From NCBI GenBank assembly GCA_016780605.1, contig JADHLS010000116.1:1-10109 (forward strand): a stretch of DNA of 10,109 nt, read 5' to 3'. This DNA comes from Reyranella sp. GTDB taxonomy: Bacteria > Pseudomonadota > Alphaproteobacteria > Reyranellales > Reyranellaceae. Both the position numbers and the translations under genes were made by a program. Shown one piece after another: positions 1 through 5,630 of the stretch (its first letter is position 1; each line of letters opens with the position of its first letter). Below the pieces are notes generated by a model that saw nothing but the letters and a program-made list of their open reading frames with translations, made no database searches and was not told where the DNA came from.

Positions 1-1239
1 CTGTTGGGCATCGCCGACCTCTCGCCGCCGCGGGCTCGGGAGAACCTGGCACGGCTGGGCTGGAAGCCCGAGGTGACGGGGGCGGGCTCGTTCGCCGAAG
101 CGCGCAAGCACGGCAGCACTCACCTCACCGACGACTGGCGCGCGCTGGTCAGCCAGCCGGACATCGACATCATCGTCGAATCGACGGGCGATCCCATCGC
201 CGCCGTCGACCACGCGCTGGAAGCATTCAGGCACGGCAAGAGCGTGGTCATGGTGACGGTCGAGGCCGACGCGTTCTGCGGCCCGTTGCTGGCCAGGCGC
301 GCGGCCGCCGCCGGCGTGATCTACAGCCTTGCCTACGGCGACCAGCCGGCGTTGATCTGCGAGCTGGTCGACTGGGCGCGCACCTCGGGCTTCGAGGTGA
401 CCGCGGCCGGCCGCGGCCACAAGTGGCTGCCGCACTATGCGCAATCGACGCCGGAGACGGTGTGGAAGTACTGGGGCCTCAATGAGGAGCAAGCCAAACG
501 CGGCGGCCTGAACCCCAAGATGTTCAATTCCTTCCTCGATGGCTCCAAGCCCGCCATCGAGAGCACGGCGGTGGCCAACGCCACGGGACTCACGCCGGCG
601 CCGGACGGTCTCGCCTTCCCGCCCTGCTCGGTCGAGGACCTGCCCTTCGTCATGCGGCCGGCGTCGGAAGGTGGCCAGCTGCATCACAAGGGCCAGGTCG
701 AGGTCGCGAGCTCGCTGGAGCGCGACGGCCGCGCCATTCCCTACGAGATCCGCAAAGGCGTGTGGGTCGTGTTCGAGGCGGCGACCGAGTACCAGAAGAA
801 CTGCTTCGAGGAGTACATGCTGCAGACCGACCCGTCGGGTCGCTACTCGGTGATGTACAAGCGCTGGCATCTGATCGGGCTCGAGGTCGGCATGTCGGTC
901 GCCTCGATCGGCTTGCGCAAGGAGCCGACCGGCTGCGCCATCGGCTTCCACGCCGACGTCATCGCCACGGCCAAGCGCGACCTCAAGGCCGGCGAGATGC
1001 TGGACGGCGAGGGCGGCTACACGGTCTACGGCAAGCTGTTCCCGGCCGAGAAGTCGACCGGACTCGGCTCCCTGCCGCTCGGCCTCGCCCACAACGTCAA
1101 GCTGCTGAAGCCGATCAAGGCCGGCCAGTCCCTGACCTATGCCGACGTCGCGATGGATGAGTCTCTTACGGCCGTGAAGCTCCGCCGCGAGATGGAGCAA
1201 GCCTTCGCCCCGGCGGCGAGCAAGATCGCCGCTCAGTAG
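1..1239 (+). CDS. COG4091-type NAD(P)-dependent oxidoreductase with C-terminal SAF domain (5' partial)
   Basis: The frame is open from base 1, so the gene starts outside the window; 412 residues are visible, ending at TAG 1237-1239. The sequence resembles the 'predicted homoserine dehydrogenase with SAF domain' family (COG4091). Residues 1-110 look like the rest of a Rossmann fold: the strand LLGIAD, then a second strand IDIIVESTGDP (55-65), then VVMVTVEAD (82-90). The glycine-rich nucleotide loop should lie in the missing N-terminus, roughly 30-40 residues by family length. The middle holds a catalytic-like region with AYGDQPALICEL (111-122). Residues about 318-388 form a SAF-type domain with the phrases LKAGEML and LKPIKAGQSL. 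The substrate is not evident; annotations in this family vary, and the true reaction may involve a sugar-acid or a homoserine-like compound. It is convergent with the globin gene. Family assignment is fairly sure, function is not. Confidence 0.85.
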   Translation: MLGIADLSPPRARENLARLGWKPEVTGAGSFAEARKHGSTHLTDDWRALVSQPDIDIIVESTGDPIAAVDHALEAFRHGKSVVMVTVEADAFCGPLLARRAAAAGVIYSLAYGDQPALICELVDWARTSGFEVTAAGRGHKWLPHYAQSTPETVWKYWGLNEEQAKRGGLNPKMFNSFLDGSKPAIESTAVANATGLTPAPDGLAFPPCSVEDLPFVMRPASEGGQLHHKGQVEVASSLERDGRAIPYEIRKGVWVVFEAATEYQKNCFEEYMLQTDPSGRYSVMYKRWHLIGLEVGMSVASIGLRKEPTGCAIGFHADVIATAKRDLKAGEMLDGEGGYTVYGKLFPAEKSTGLGSLPLGLAHNVKLLKPIKAGQSLTYADVAMDESLTAVKLRREMEQAFAPAASKIAAQ

Positions 1240-1240
1240 T

Positions 1241-1314
1241 TTCTTGCCGGACCGCGGGCCTCCCGCCCGCTCATGACCATGATGCGGGCCTGGAGGCCCG
1301 CGATCCGGCAAGAA
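1241..1314. repeat. Nested inverted repeat filling a convergent intergenic gap
   Basis: Arms 1241-1270 and 1284-1314 pair over about 29 base pairs, with one mismatch (1252/1303) and one small internal asymmetry (1264 against 1290-1291), around a 13-base loop. Each arm also carries its own GC-rich palindrome: 1254-1270 (GCGGGC...GCCCGC) and 1284-1301 (GCGGGCCT GG AGGCCCGC). The DNA could therefore form one long hairpin or two short ones. It starts one base after the oxidoreductase stop and ends exactly at the base before the globin stop. This position suits a bidirectional terminator, although no U-tract follows. The nested layout also resembles extragenic palindromic (REP/BIME-like) elements. 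Confidence 0.85.
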
Positions 1315-1713
1315 CTACGCTGCGGTCATCACACCGGCGAGTGCCGTGTAGGTCTCCGTCCAGGCGGCCTTCACTTCCGGGGTGAAGTCGGGACCGAGCC
1401 CCTTCTCTAGGGTCCACAGCAACGCGGCGCCGACCGGTGCGTAGTGCGCGGCGGCGACGCCATAGCCCTTGTGGCGCTGGCCGAGCTCCTTCACCGCGGG
1501 CAGGATCGTATCGAGCTGGTGCAGGTTGCTCACCGCCGTGCCCAGCATCGACATCAGCTTCACCTTCTGCTCCTTGAGATCCTGCGGGAACAGCGCCCGC
1601 ACCTCGGGGGCGATCTCGAACAGGCGGTCATAGAACAGGTCGGCGGCGGTGCCGGCGATGGGCACGACCTTCTTGAAGCTCGATTGAACCAGGTCGATCT
1701 GTTGCGGTGTCAT
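1315..1713 (-). CDS. Single-domain bacterial globin (Vitreoscilla/flavohaemoglobin-type)
   Basis: The 132-residue product is a haem-binding globin without a reductase domain, probably binding O2 or NO in the cytoplasm. It aligns by eye with Vitreoscilla haemoglobin. Key positions are Tyr28 (B10, in LFYDRLF), Phe42 (CD1), Gln49 (E7, in LKEQKVKL) and His81 (F8 proximal ligand, in GQRHKGYGV), followed by the typical VAAAHYAPVG segment. The start chosen is ATG 1711-1713, with GGAG eight bases upstream and MTPQQIDLVQ matching globin N-termini. The open frame extends upstream to 1749 but lacks a comparable ribosome site. It lies 52 bases downstream of def on the same strand, so co-transcription is possible. 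Likely roles are NO dioxygenation or oxygen supply, with an unknown partner reductase. The family call is firm; the physiological role is inferred. Confidence 0.92.
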   Translation of the reverse strand: MTPQQIDLVQSSFKKVVPIAGTAADLFYDRLFEIAPEVRALFPQDLKEQKVKLMSMLGTAVSNLHQLDTILPAVKELGQRHKGYGVAAAHYAPVGAALLWTLEKGLGPDFTPEVKAAWTETYTALAGVMTAA

Positions 1714-1765
1714 CGGCGGGTCTCCAGGGCTGAGCCCTCCGCGCCGCAAGTTCCGTGCCGCGGCC

Positions 1766-2338
1766 CTAGATGACGGGCGCGGGCTCCTTGTCCTTGGCCT
1801 TGGCCGGCTTGCCCTCGGCCTCGTCGCGCTCCTTCTCCTTCCGCGCCTTGAGGAGCTTGCGCAGGATCATGTTCCGCTTGAGGGCCGAGATGTGGTCGAT
1901 GAACAGGATGCCGTCGAGATGGTCGATTTCGTGCTGCACGCAGGTGGCGAGCAGGCCCTCGCACTTCATGTCCTGCTGCTTGCCGTCGCGGTCGAGGTAG
2001 CGGACCGTGACCTTGGCCGGGCGCACGACGTCGGAATAATGATCGGGCACCGACAGGCAGCCTTCCTCGTAGCTCACATCGTCGTCCGAGGCCTCGACGA
2101 TCTCGGGATTGGCCATGAACAGCGGGCCGGTCTTAACCTCCTCGCGGTCGATGTCGAGCACGATCACGCGCTTCAGCACGCCGATCTGCGGCGCCGCCAG
2201 CCCGATGCCGGGGGCCGCGTACATCGTTTCGAGCATGTCGTCCATCAGCCGGCGCACGTCGTCATCGACGGCTTCAACCGGCTTGGACTTCTTCTTGAGG
2301 CGCGGATCGGGCGCCGTGAGGATAGGCAGCAGGGCCAT
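1766..2338 (-). CDS. def: Peptide deformylase
   Basis: This cytoplasmic metalloenzyme removes the formyl group from the N-terminal methionine of new proteins. All three family motifs are present: GIGLAAPQIG (44-53), EGCLS (92-96, metal ligand Cys94) and HEIDHLDG (136-143, ligands His136 and His140, catalytic Glu137). The product is 190 residues, slightly longer than the common 165-175 because of a Lys/Glu/Ala-rich tail from about residue 163. Such charged tails are frequent in alphaproteobacterial deformylases. The ATG at 2336-2338 gives the standard N-terminus ALLPILTAPDPRL; the upstream ribosome site is weak (AGG). The usual partner fmt is not adjacent. Here argB lies 51 bases upstream and the globin gene follows, all on the minus strand. 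Confidence 0.97.
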   Translation of the reverse strand: MALLPILTAPDPRLKKKSKPVEAVDDDVRRLMDDMLETMYAAPGIGLAAPQIGVLKRVIVLDIDREEVKTGPLFMANPEIVEASDDDVSYEEGCLSVPDHYSDVVRPAKVTVRYLDRDGKQQDMKCEGLLATCVQHEIDHLDGILFIDHISALKRNMILRKLLKARKEKERDEAEGKPAKAKDKEPAPVI

Positions 2339-2389
2339 GGTGCCTAAATATGCAGCGAAATCAGGCGATTCAAGGTCATTGGAAGCCGC

Positions 2390-3304
2390 CTACTTGCGCG
2401 TCACCATGGTCCCAACGCCCGACTCGGTGAATACCTCGAGCAGCAGGGCATGGGGCACACGGCCGTCCATGATGACGGCGGCCTCGACGCCGGAGTTCAC
2501 CGCGTCGATGCAGTTCTCGACCTTGGGGATCATGCCGCCCGAGATCGTGCCGTCGGCGATCAGCGCGCGGGCCTGGTCGACCGTCATGTCCTGAATCAGG
2601 TTGCCGTTCTTGTCGAGCACGCCCGGCACGTCGGTCAGGAACAGCAGGCGCTTGGCGCGCATGGCGCCGGCGATGGCGCCGGCCGAGGTGTCGGCGTTGA
2701 TGTTGTAGGTGAGCTCGTCGTCGACGCCGAAGCCGATCGGCGCCACCACGGGAATGACGTCGGCGCGGCGCAGCTGTTCCAGCACCATGACGTTGATCTT
2801 GGCAGGCTCGCCGACCTGCTTGAGGTCGACCTTGAGCAGCTCGCCTGTCTTGGGATCGCGCATCTCGGTGACCTTGCGGGCCAGGATCAGGTTGCCGTCC
2901 TTGCCGCAGATGCCGACGGCGATACCGCCGCATTCGTTGATGTCGGCCACGATCGCCTTGTTGATGGAGCCGGCCAGCACCATCTCGACGATCTCCATGG
3001 TGGGCGCATCGGTGACGCGCAACCCGTTCACGAAGTTGCTCTTGATGCCGACGCGCTCCAGCATCTTGCTGATCTGCGGGCCGCCACCATGGACAACGAT
3101 CGGGTTCATGCCGACCTGCTTCATCAGCACGACGTCACGCGCCACGAGATCGCCCAGCTTGGGATCGGTCATGGCATGGCCGCCGTACTTCACGACGAAG
3201 GTGGCGTCGTTGTGCCGACGCATGTAGGGCAGAGCCTTGGAAATGGTCTCCGCCATGCGGATGAGCCGCCGCTGTTCCTTGTCGGTTTGAACCGGCTCGG
3301 CCAT
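2390..3304 (-). CDS. argB: Acetylglutamate kinase
   Basis: The enzyme phosphorylates N-acetyl-L-glutamate with ATP, the second step of arginine biosynthesis, in the cytoplasm. Of 304 residues, landmarks are Lys39 in VVKYGGHAM (phosphate binding), HGGGPQ (72-77), Arg96 in GLRVTD (substrate carboxylate), [10 protein letters not shown] (201-210) and SGGMIPK (255-261, catalytic Lys261). An N-terminal extension before the core ([17 protein letters not shown], 12-28) matches the kinked helix typical of arginine-inhibited hexameric enzymes, so feedback inhibition by arginine is likely (inference). ATG 3302-3304 is preferred over an in-frame TTG at 3326-3328 because the product then has the usual length and N-terminus. 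In many alphaproteobacteria argB directly follows engB; here five genes separate them. The leader carries a palindrome at 3331-3355. Confidence 0.97.
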   Translation of the reverse strand: MAEPVQTDKEQRRLIRMAETISKALPYMRRHNDATFVVKYGGHAMTDPKLGDLVARDVVLMKQVGMNPIVVHGGGPQISKMLERVGIKSNFVNGLRVTDAPTMEIVEMVLAGSINKAIVADINECGGIAVGICGKDGNLILARKVTEMRDPKTGELLKVDLKQVGEPAKINVMVLEQLRRADVIPVVAPIGFGVDDELTYNINADTSAGAIAGAMRAKRLLFLTDVPGVLDKNGNLIQDMTVDQARALIADGTISGGMIPKVENCIDAVNSGVEAAVIMDGRVPHALLLEVFTESGVGTMVTRK

Positions 3305-3330
3305 GTGTCTGGTACCCCGAGTTGGCAAAA

Positions 3331-3355
3331 GCCCCCTCCCGGGCCGGGAGAGGGC
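3331..3355. repeat. 25-base GC-rich palindrome between divergent argB and the oxygenase gene
   Basis: The 25 bases are symmetric about 3343, with a single mismatched pair (3335/3351). As a hairpin this gives about nine pairs plus the mismatch and a five-base loop. On the minus strand the stem is followed by CTTTTG and lies about 27 bases before the argB start, so it would fall in the argB leader if transcription starts upstream of it. It may be a dispersed extragenic palindrome of the CCCTCTCCC/GGGAGAGGG type, an intrinsic-terminator-like attenuator, or both. The rest of 3305-3423 holds only an A/T-rich patch around 3366-3377 that could belong to a promoter. No convincing -35/-10 pair was found there. 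Confidence 0.7.
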
Positions 3356-3423
3356 TAAGACGGCATCTTATATCAAGCGGGCTGCGGATAGAAGAAATGG
3401 GCGGCCCGCGCAAGGATATCCAG

Positions 3424-4095
3424 ATGATCGACAGCGACACTTTGGCCTCTCGAGGCTTCGTCGTGGCCCCCGGCCTGCTCGGCCCGGCCGAATGCCGGGC
3501 GCTCGCCACCTTGTGGCCCGAAAAGCCCCGCTTCCGCAGCCATGTCATCATGCAGCGCCACGGCTACGGCCAGGGCGAATACCAATACTTCAGCTACCCG
3601 CTGCCCGAGCGGATCGAGGCCCTGCGCCAGGCGCTCTATCCCGAGCTGGCGGCGGTGGCCAACCGCTGGAACGAGGAGCTGGGCGAGGCCAAGCGCTTCC
3701 CGCCCAGCCTGCAGGGCTGGCTGAAGCAATGCCACGCCGGCGGTCAGAAGCGGCCGACGCCGCTGCTGCTTCGCTACCGGCCCGGCGACTACAACTGCCT
3801 GCACCGCGACCTCTACGGCGAGCTGGTGTTCCCGCTGCAGGCGACGGTGCTGCTGAGCGAGCCGGGCAAAGACTTCGAGGGCGGTGAGTTCATGCTGGTC
3901 GAGCAGCGGCCGCGCATGCAGTCACGCGGCGAGGTGGTGCCGCTGAGACAAGGCGATGCGGTGATCTTCGCCGTCAATCAGCGCCCGGTGAAGGGCAGCC
4001 GCGGCTTCCATCGCACCGCGATGCGGCATGGCGTGTCGAGGCTGCGATGCGGCGAGCGCTACACCCTCGGCGTCATCTTCCACGACGCGGCGTAG
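3424..4095 (+). CDS. 2-oxoglutarate/Fe(II)-dependent oxygenase (COG3826-like)
   Basis: The predicted 223-residue cytoplasmic enzyme would use Fe(II), O2 and 2-oxoglutarate to hydroxylate or demethylate an unknown substrate. The iron triad is visible: HRD (His127, Asp129) in CLHRDLYGE, and a distal His202 in MRHGVSRLR, with Arg205 or Arg212 as candidate 2-oxoglutarate carboxylate ligands. Other family-like phrases are PTPLLLRYRPGDYN (111-124), EGGEFMLVEQRPRMQSR (152-168) and the C-terminal VIFHDA. ATG 3424 is chosen because AAGG stands eight bases upstream and the product begins close to the family's conserved region; ATG 3397 would add nine residues. The gene diverges from argB. It is convergent with the STAS-like gene, and the two stop codons abut without a single base between them. 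Family sure, substrate unknown. Confidence 0.88.
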   Translation: MIDSDTLASRGFVVAPGLLGPAECRALATLWPEKPRFRSHVIMQRHGYGQGEYQYFSYPLPERIEALRQALYPELAAVANRWNEELGEAKRFPPSLQGWLKQCHAGGQKRPTPLLLRYRPGDYNCLHRDLYGELVFPLQATVLLSEPGKDFEGGEFMLVEQRPRMQSRGEVVPLRQGDAVIFAVNQRPVKGSRGFHRTAMRHGVSRLRCGERYTLGVIFHDAA

Positions 4096-4545
4096 CTAGT
4101 GAACCAGCTCGCGCGTGGTGTAGTCCCGTGCTCGCGTCCCGCGGATCACCGTGCCCTGTCGGTCGGGGTCGGCCGACGGCGGCGCGTTCTGGATCCTGGC
4201 GATCCAGGCACGCGCCTCGTGCAGGCTCAGGAACAGGTCGACCGGTCCTTCATGCGCAGTCTGGTTGGCGAACATGCGCGGGAAGGGCTGGTCGAGATCG
4301 TGCACCACGAAGGCGATCGGCCCGCGGCCGTCCGAGTCGGCGCGCATCATCTGGGCAAGAGCGGCGATATCCTGGGGCTGGAAATCGAAGGAGGCGCTCG
4401 CGACCTCGACGATCTTCGCGAAGCGACGGACCTTGGCGGCGGCAAGCTTCTCGGCGGTGCCGCGCACTTCCTCGCCACTGACCTTGCCTCGGGCCACGAT
4501 GGTCACCAGGCGATGGAGCGGGGAAATCTCAAGATAGATCGGCAT
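4096..4545 (-). CDS. SpoIIAA/STAS-like domain protein
   Basis: The 149-residue soluble protein opens with MPIYLEISPLHRLVTIVARG and continues with a predicted alternating beta/alpha pattern. Visible segments are RFAKIVEVASASFDFQPQDI, GPIAFVVHD and a final helix HEARAWIARIQ (around 109-119). The layout is that of the SpoIIAA-like family (PF11964), whose members share the STAS/SEC14-like fold and often serve as regulatory or lipid-binding modules. No phosphorylatable Ser in a classical anti-sigma-antagonist motif could be pinned down. ATG 4543-4545 is preferred because it gives the typical MPI start and has GGGGG six bases upstream; an ATG at 4570-4572 would add nine residues. The gene begins 28 bases after the VOC stop on the same strand, so it is probably the second gene of the SoxR-controlled transcript. 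Function is unknown, and the fold assignment is by eye only. Confidence 0.72.
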   Translation of the reverse strand: MPIYLEISPLHRLVTIVARGKVSGEEVRGTAEKLAAAKVRRFAKIVEVASASFDFQPQDIAALAQMMRADSDGRGPIAFVVHDLDQPFPRMFANQTAHEGPVDLFLSLHEARAWIARIQNAPPSADPDRQGTVIRGTRARDYTTRELVH

Positions 4546-4573
4546 GCTACGCCCCCGGAACCGCTTAAGCATG

Positions 4574-4960
4574 TCACGGTCCGGCGTAGCTCACCACCTC
4601 GTATTCGATGCCGTCGGGATCGAGGAAATAGAAACGGCGCCCGGGCACGTAGTTGTCGTGACCGAAAGGCTTCAGGCCCTGTGACGTGACACGCGCCTCG
4701 ACGGCATCGAGATCGTCGACCTCGACGCCAATGTGGTTGAGCGGCTGGCCCTTGGCGAAGTCGTCGGCCGTGTAGGCGACGTTGTGGCCGGTGTAGAGCG
4801 CCACATACTGCTCCTTGGAGCCGACATGGATGGTGTGCCCGCCGTCGCGCGCCGGGCCGCGCCAACGAATGTGCCAGCCGAACAGGCTGTTCATCAGCCG
4901 GGCGGTGCGATCGGGATCGGAGACGGTGACGTTCACATGCTCGATGCGGGGTCCGGCCAT
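4574..4960 (-). CDS. VOC superfamily (glyoxalase/bleomycin-resistance fold) protein
   Basis: The 128-residue protein has two beta-alpha-beta-beta-beta modules typical of the vicinal oxygen chelate fold, which acts on or sequesters small molecules via a metal site. Candidate metal ligands are His8 (RIEHVNV), His76 (LNHIGVEVDD) and Glu121 (DPDGIEYEVV); other phrases are LFGWHIRW and RFYFLDPDG. The start is decided by spacing: a strong AAGGAGG at 4970-4976 stands nine bases before ATG 4958-4960 but only three before ATG 4964-4966, which would add two residues. A SoxR operator lies within its promoter, divergent from soxR, so it is likely induced by redox-active compounds. It could be a glyoxalase-like detoxifying enzyme, a dioxygenase-like enzyme or a drug-binding resistance protein; the sequence does not decide. 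The STAS-like gene follows 28 bases downstream. Confidence 0.9.
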   Translation of the reverse strand: MAGPRIEHVNVTVSDPDRTARLMNSLFGWHIRWRGPARDGGHTIHVGSKEQYVALYTGHNVAYTADDFAKGQPLNHIGVEVDDLDAVEARVTSQGLKPFGHDNYVPGRRFYFLDPDGIEYEVVSYAGP

Positions 4961-4969
4961 GGTCATGCG

Positions 4970-4976
4970 CCTCCTT
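4970..4976 (-). promoter_or_regulatory. Strong Shine-Dalgarno site of the VOC gene
   Basis: On the minus strand this reads AAGGAGG, a near-perfect anti-16S match. Nine bases separate it from ATG 4958-4960 and three from ATG 4964-4966, favouring the former start. Confidence 0.75.
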
Positions 4977-5000
4977 GGGCTCCTTGTCGTTGACGTGGCG

Positions 5001-5031
5001 AGCCTACGACCTCAAGTTCACTTGAGGTCAA
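5001..5031 (-). promoter_or_regulatory. SoxR-type promoter of the VOC gene (19-bp spacer)
   Basis: On the minus strand a -35 element TTGACC (5026-5031) and a -10 element TAGGCT (5001-5006) are separated by 19 bases. Elongated 19-20-bp spacers are a known hallmark of promoters activated by MerR-family regulators such as SoxR, which untwist the DNA to allow transcription. The predicted start would fall near 4994, giving a leader of about 30 bases that contains the AAGGAGG ribosome site. No equally good promoter faces soxR; TTGACG at 4990-4995 is present but lacks a good -10. Confidence 0.75.
5008..5029. promoter_or_regulatory. SoxR operator (soxbox)
   Basis: The core CCTCAAGTTCACTTGAGG (5010-5027) differs at one central base from the classical SoxR site upstream of E. 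coli soxS (CCTCAAGTTAACTTGAGG). Symmetry extends to GACCTC...GAGGTC over 5008-5029, with only the central pair broken. It lies 22 bases before the soxR start codon and inside the spacer of the opposite-facing VOC promoter. SoxR probably controls the VOC gene and possibly its own expression. Confidence 0.93.
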
Positions 5032-5051
5032 GTTTCAATCGGGTGCCCGCC

Positions 5052-5546
5052 ATGCACGCCTCGCAGCTGTTGTCGATCGGTCAGCTCGCCGAGCGCACCG
5101 GATTGTCGGTCTCGGCCATCCGTTTCTACGAATCGCGCGGGCTGGTGAGGGCTGTGCGGACAAGCGGCAACCAGCGGCGTTTCCTGCGCGCCGATATCCG
5201 GCGCCTTTCTTTCGCCTTGATCGCCCAACAGCTCGGGCTGTCTCTGGCCGAGATCGAGACCGAGCTTTCGACGCTGCCGCAGGGCCGCCCCCCGACACGG
5301 CTGGACTGGCAGGCGATCAGCAAGCGCGTCCGCACCGTCCTCGAGACCAGAATCGCCATACTCGAAGCCACCCGCGACAAGCTGGACGGCTGTATCGGCT
5401 GCGGCTGCCTGTCCCTGGCAAAGTGCGCCCTCTACAATGCGGGCGACCGCGCCGCCCGGGCCGGGGCTGGACCGCGCTTCCTGTTGGGCGACCGTTGGCA
5501 GGATTTTGCAGACACGGGCCGCGCGGCACGCAGAGGGCGATCCTGA
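5052..5546 (+). CDS. soxR: Redox-sensitive transcriptional activator SoxR
   Basis: This MerR-family homodimeric regulator senses redox-cycling compounds or superoxide through a [2Fe-2S] cluster and activates promoters with long spacers. Its 164 residues show the winged-helix MerR start LLSIGQLAERTGLSVSAIRF (6-25) and YESRGLV (26-32). A coiled-coil dimerisation helix spans roughly 88-112. The SoxR cluster signature is complete: CIGCGCLSLAKC, with Cys114, Cys117, Cys119 and Cys125 (C-x2-C-x-C-x5-C). The tail after 145 is Arg/Ala-rich. ATG 5052 is chosen for its length and typical N-terminus; GTG 5043 is the only close in-frame alternative, and the upstream ribosome site is weak for both. The gene is divergent from the VOC gene, with the operator between them. 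Outside enteric bacteria SoxR usually controls its targets directly without SoxS, which fits this arrangement. Confidence 0.97.
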   Translation: MHASQLLSIGQLAERTGLSVSAIRFYESRGLVRAVRTSGNQRRFLRADIRRLSFALIAQQLGLSLAEIETELSTLPQGRPPTRLDWQAISKRVRTVLETRIAILEATRDKLDGCIGCGCLSLAKCALYNAGDRAARAGAGPRFLLGDRWQDFADTGRAARRGRS

Positions 5547-5630
5547 CACGCCCCGTGCAACCAAGAGTTCATGGCGTCCCACAGGGATACGCCTTATCCT
5601 GCGAAAGGGGAGTTCTTGAGCGGGATTTTC

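Noticed and set aside
2450..3358. Long plus-strand open frame (302 codons) antisense to argB
   Set aside because: It is a composition artefact of a GC-rich gene: the product is His/Asp/Val-rich with no recognisable fold, while argB on the other strand has every family motif.
3356..3423. A/T-rich patch around 3366-3377 as a promoter for argB or the oxygenase
   Set aside because: TATAAG (minus) and TTATAT (plus) could be -10 elements, but neither has a matching -35 at proper spacing, so no promoter is called.
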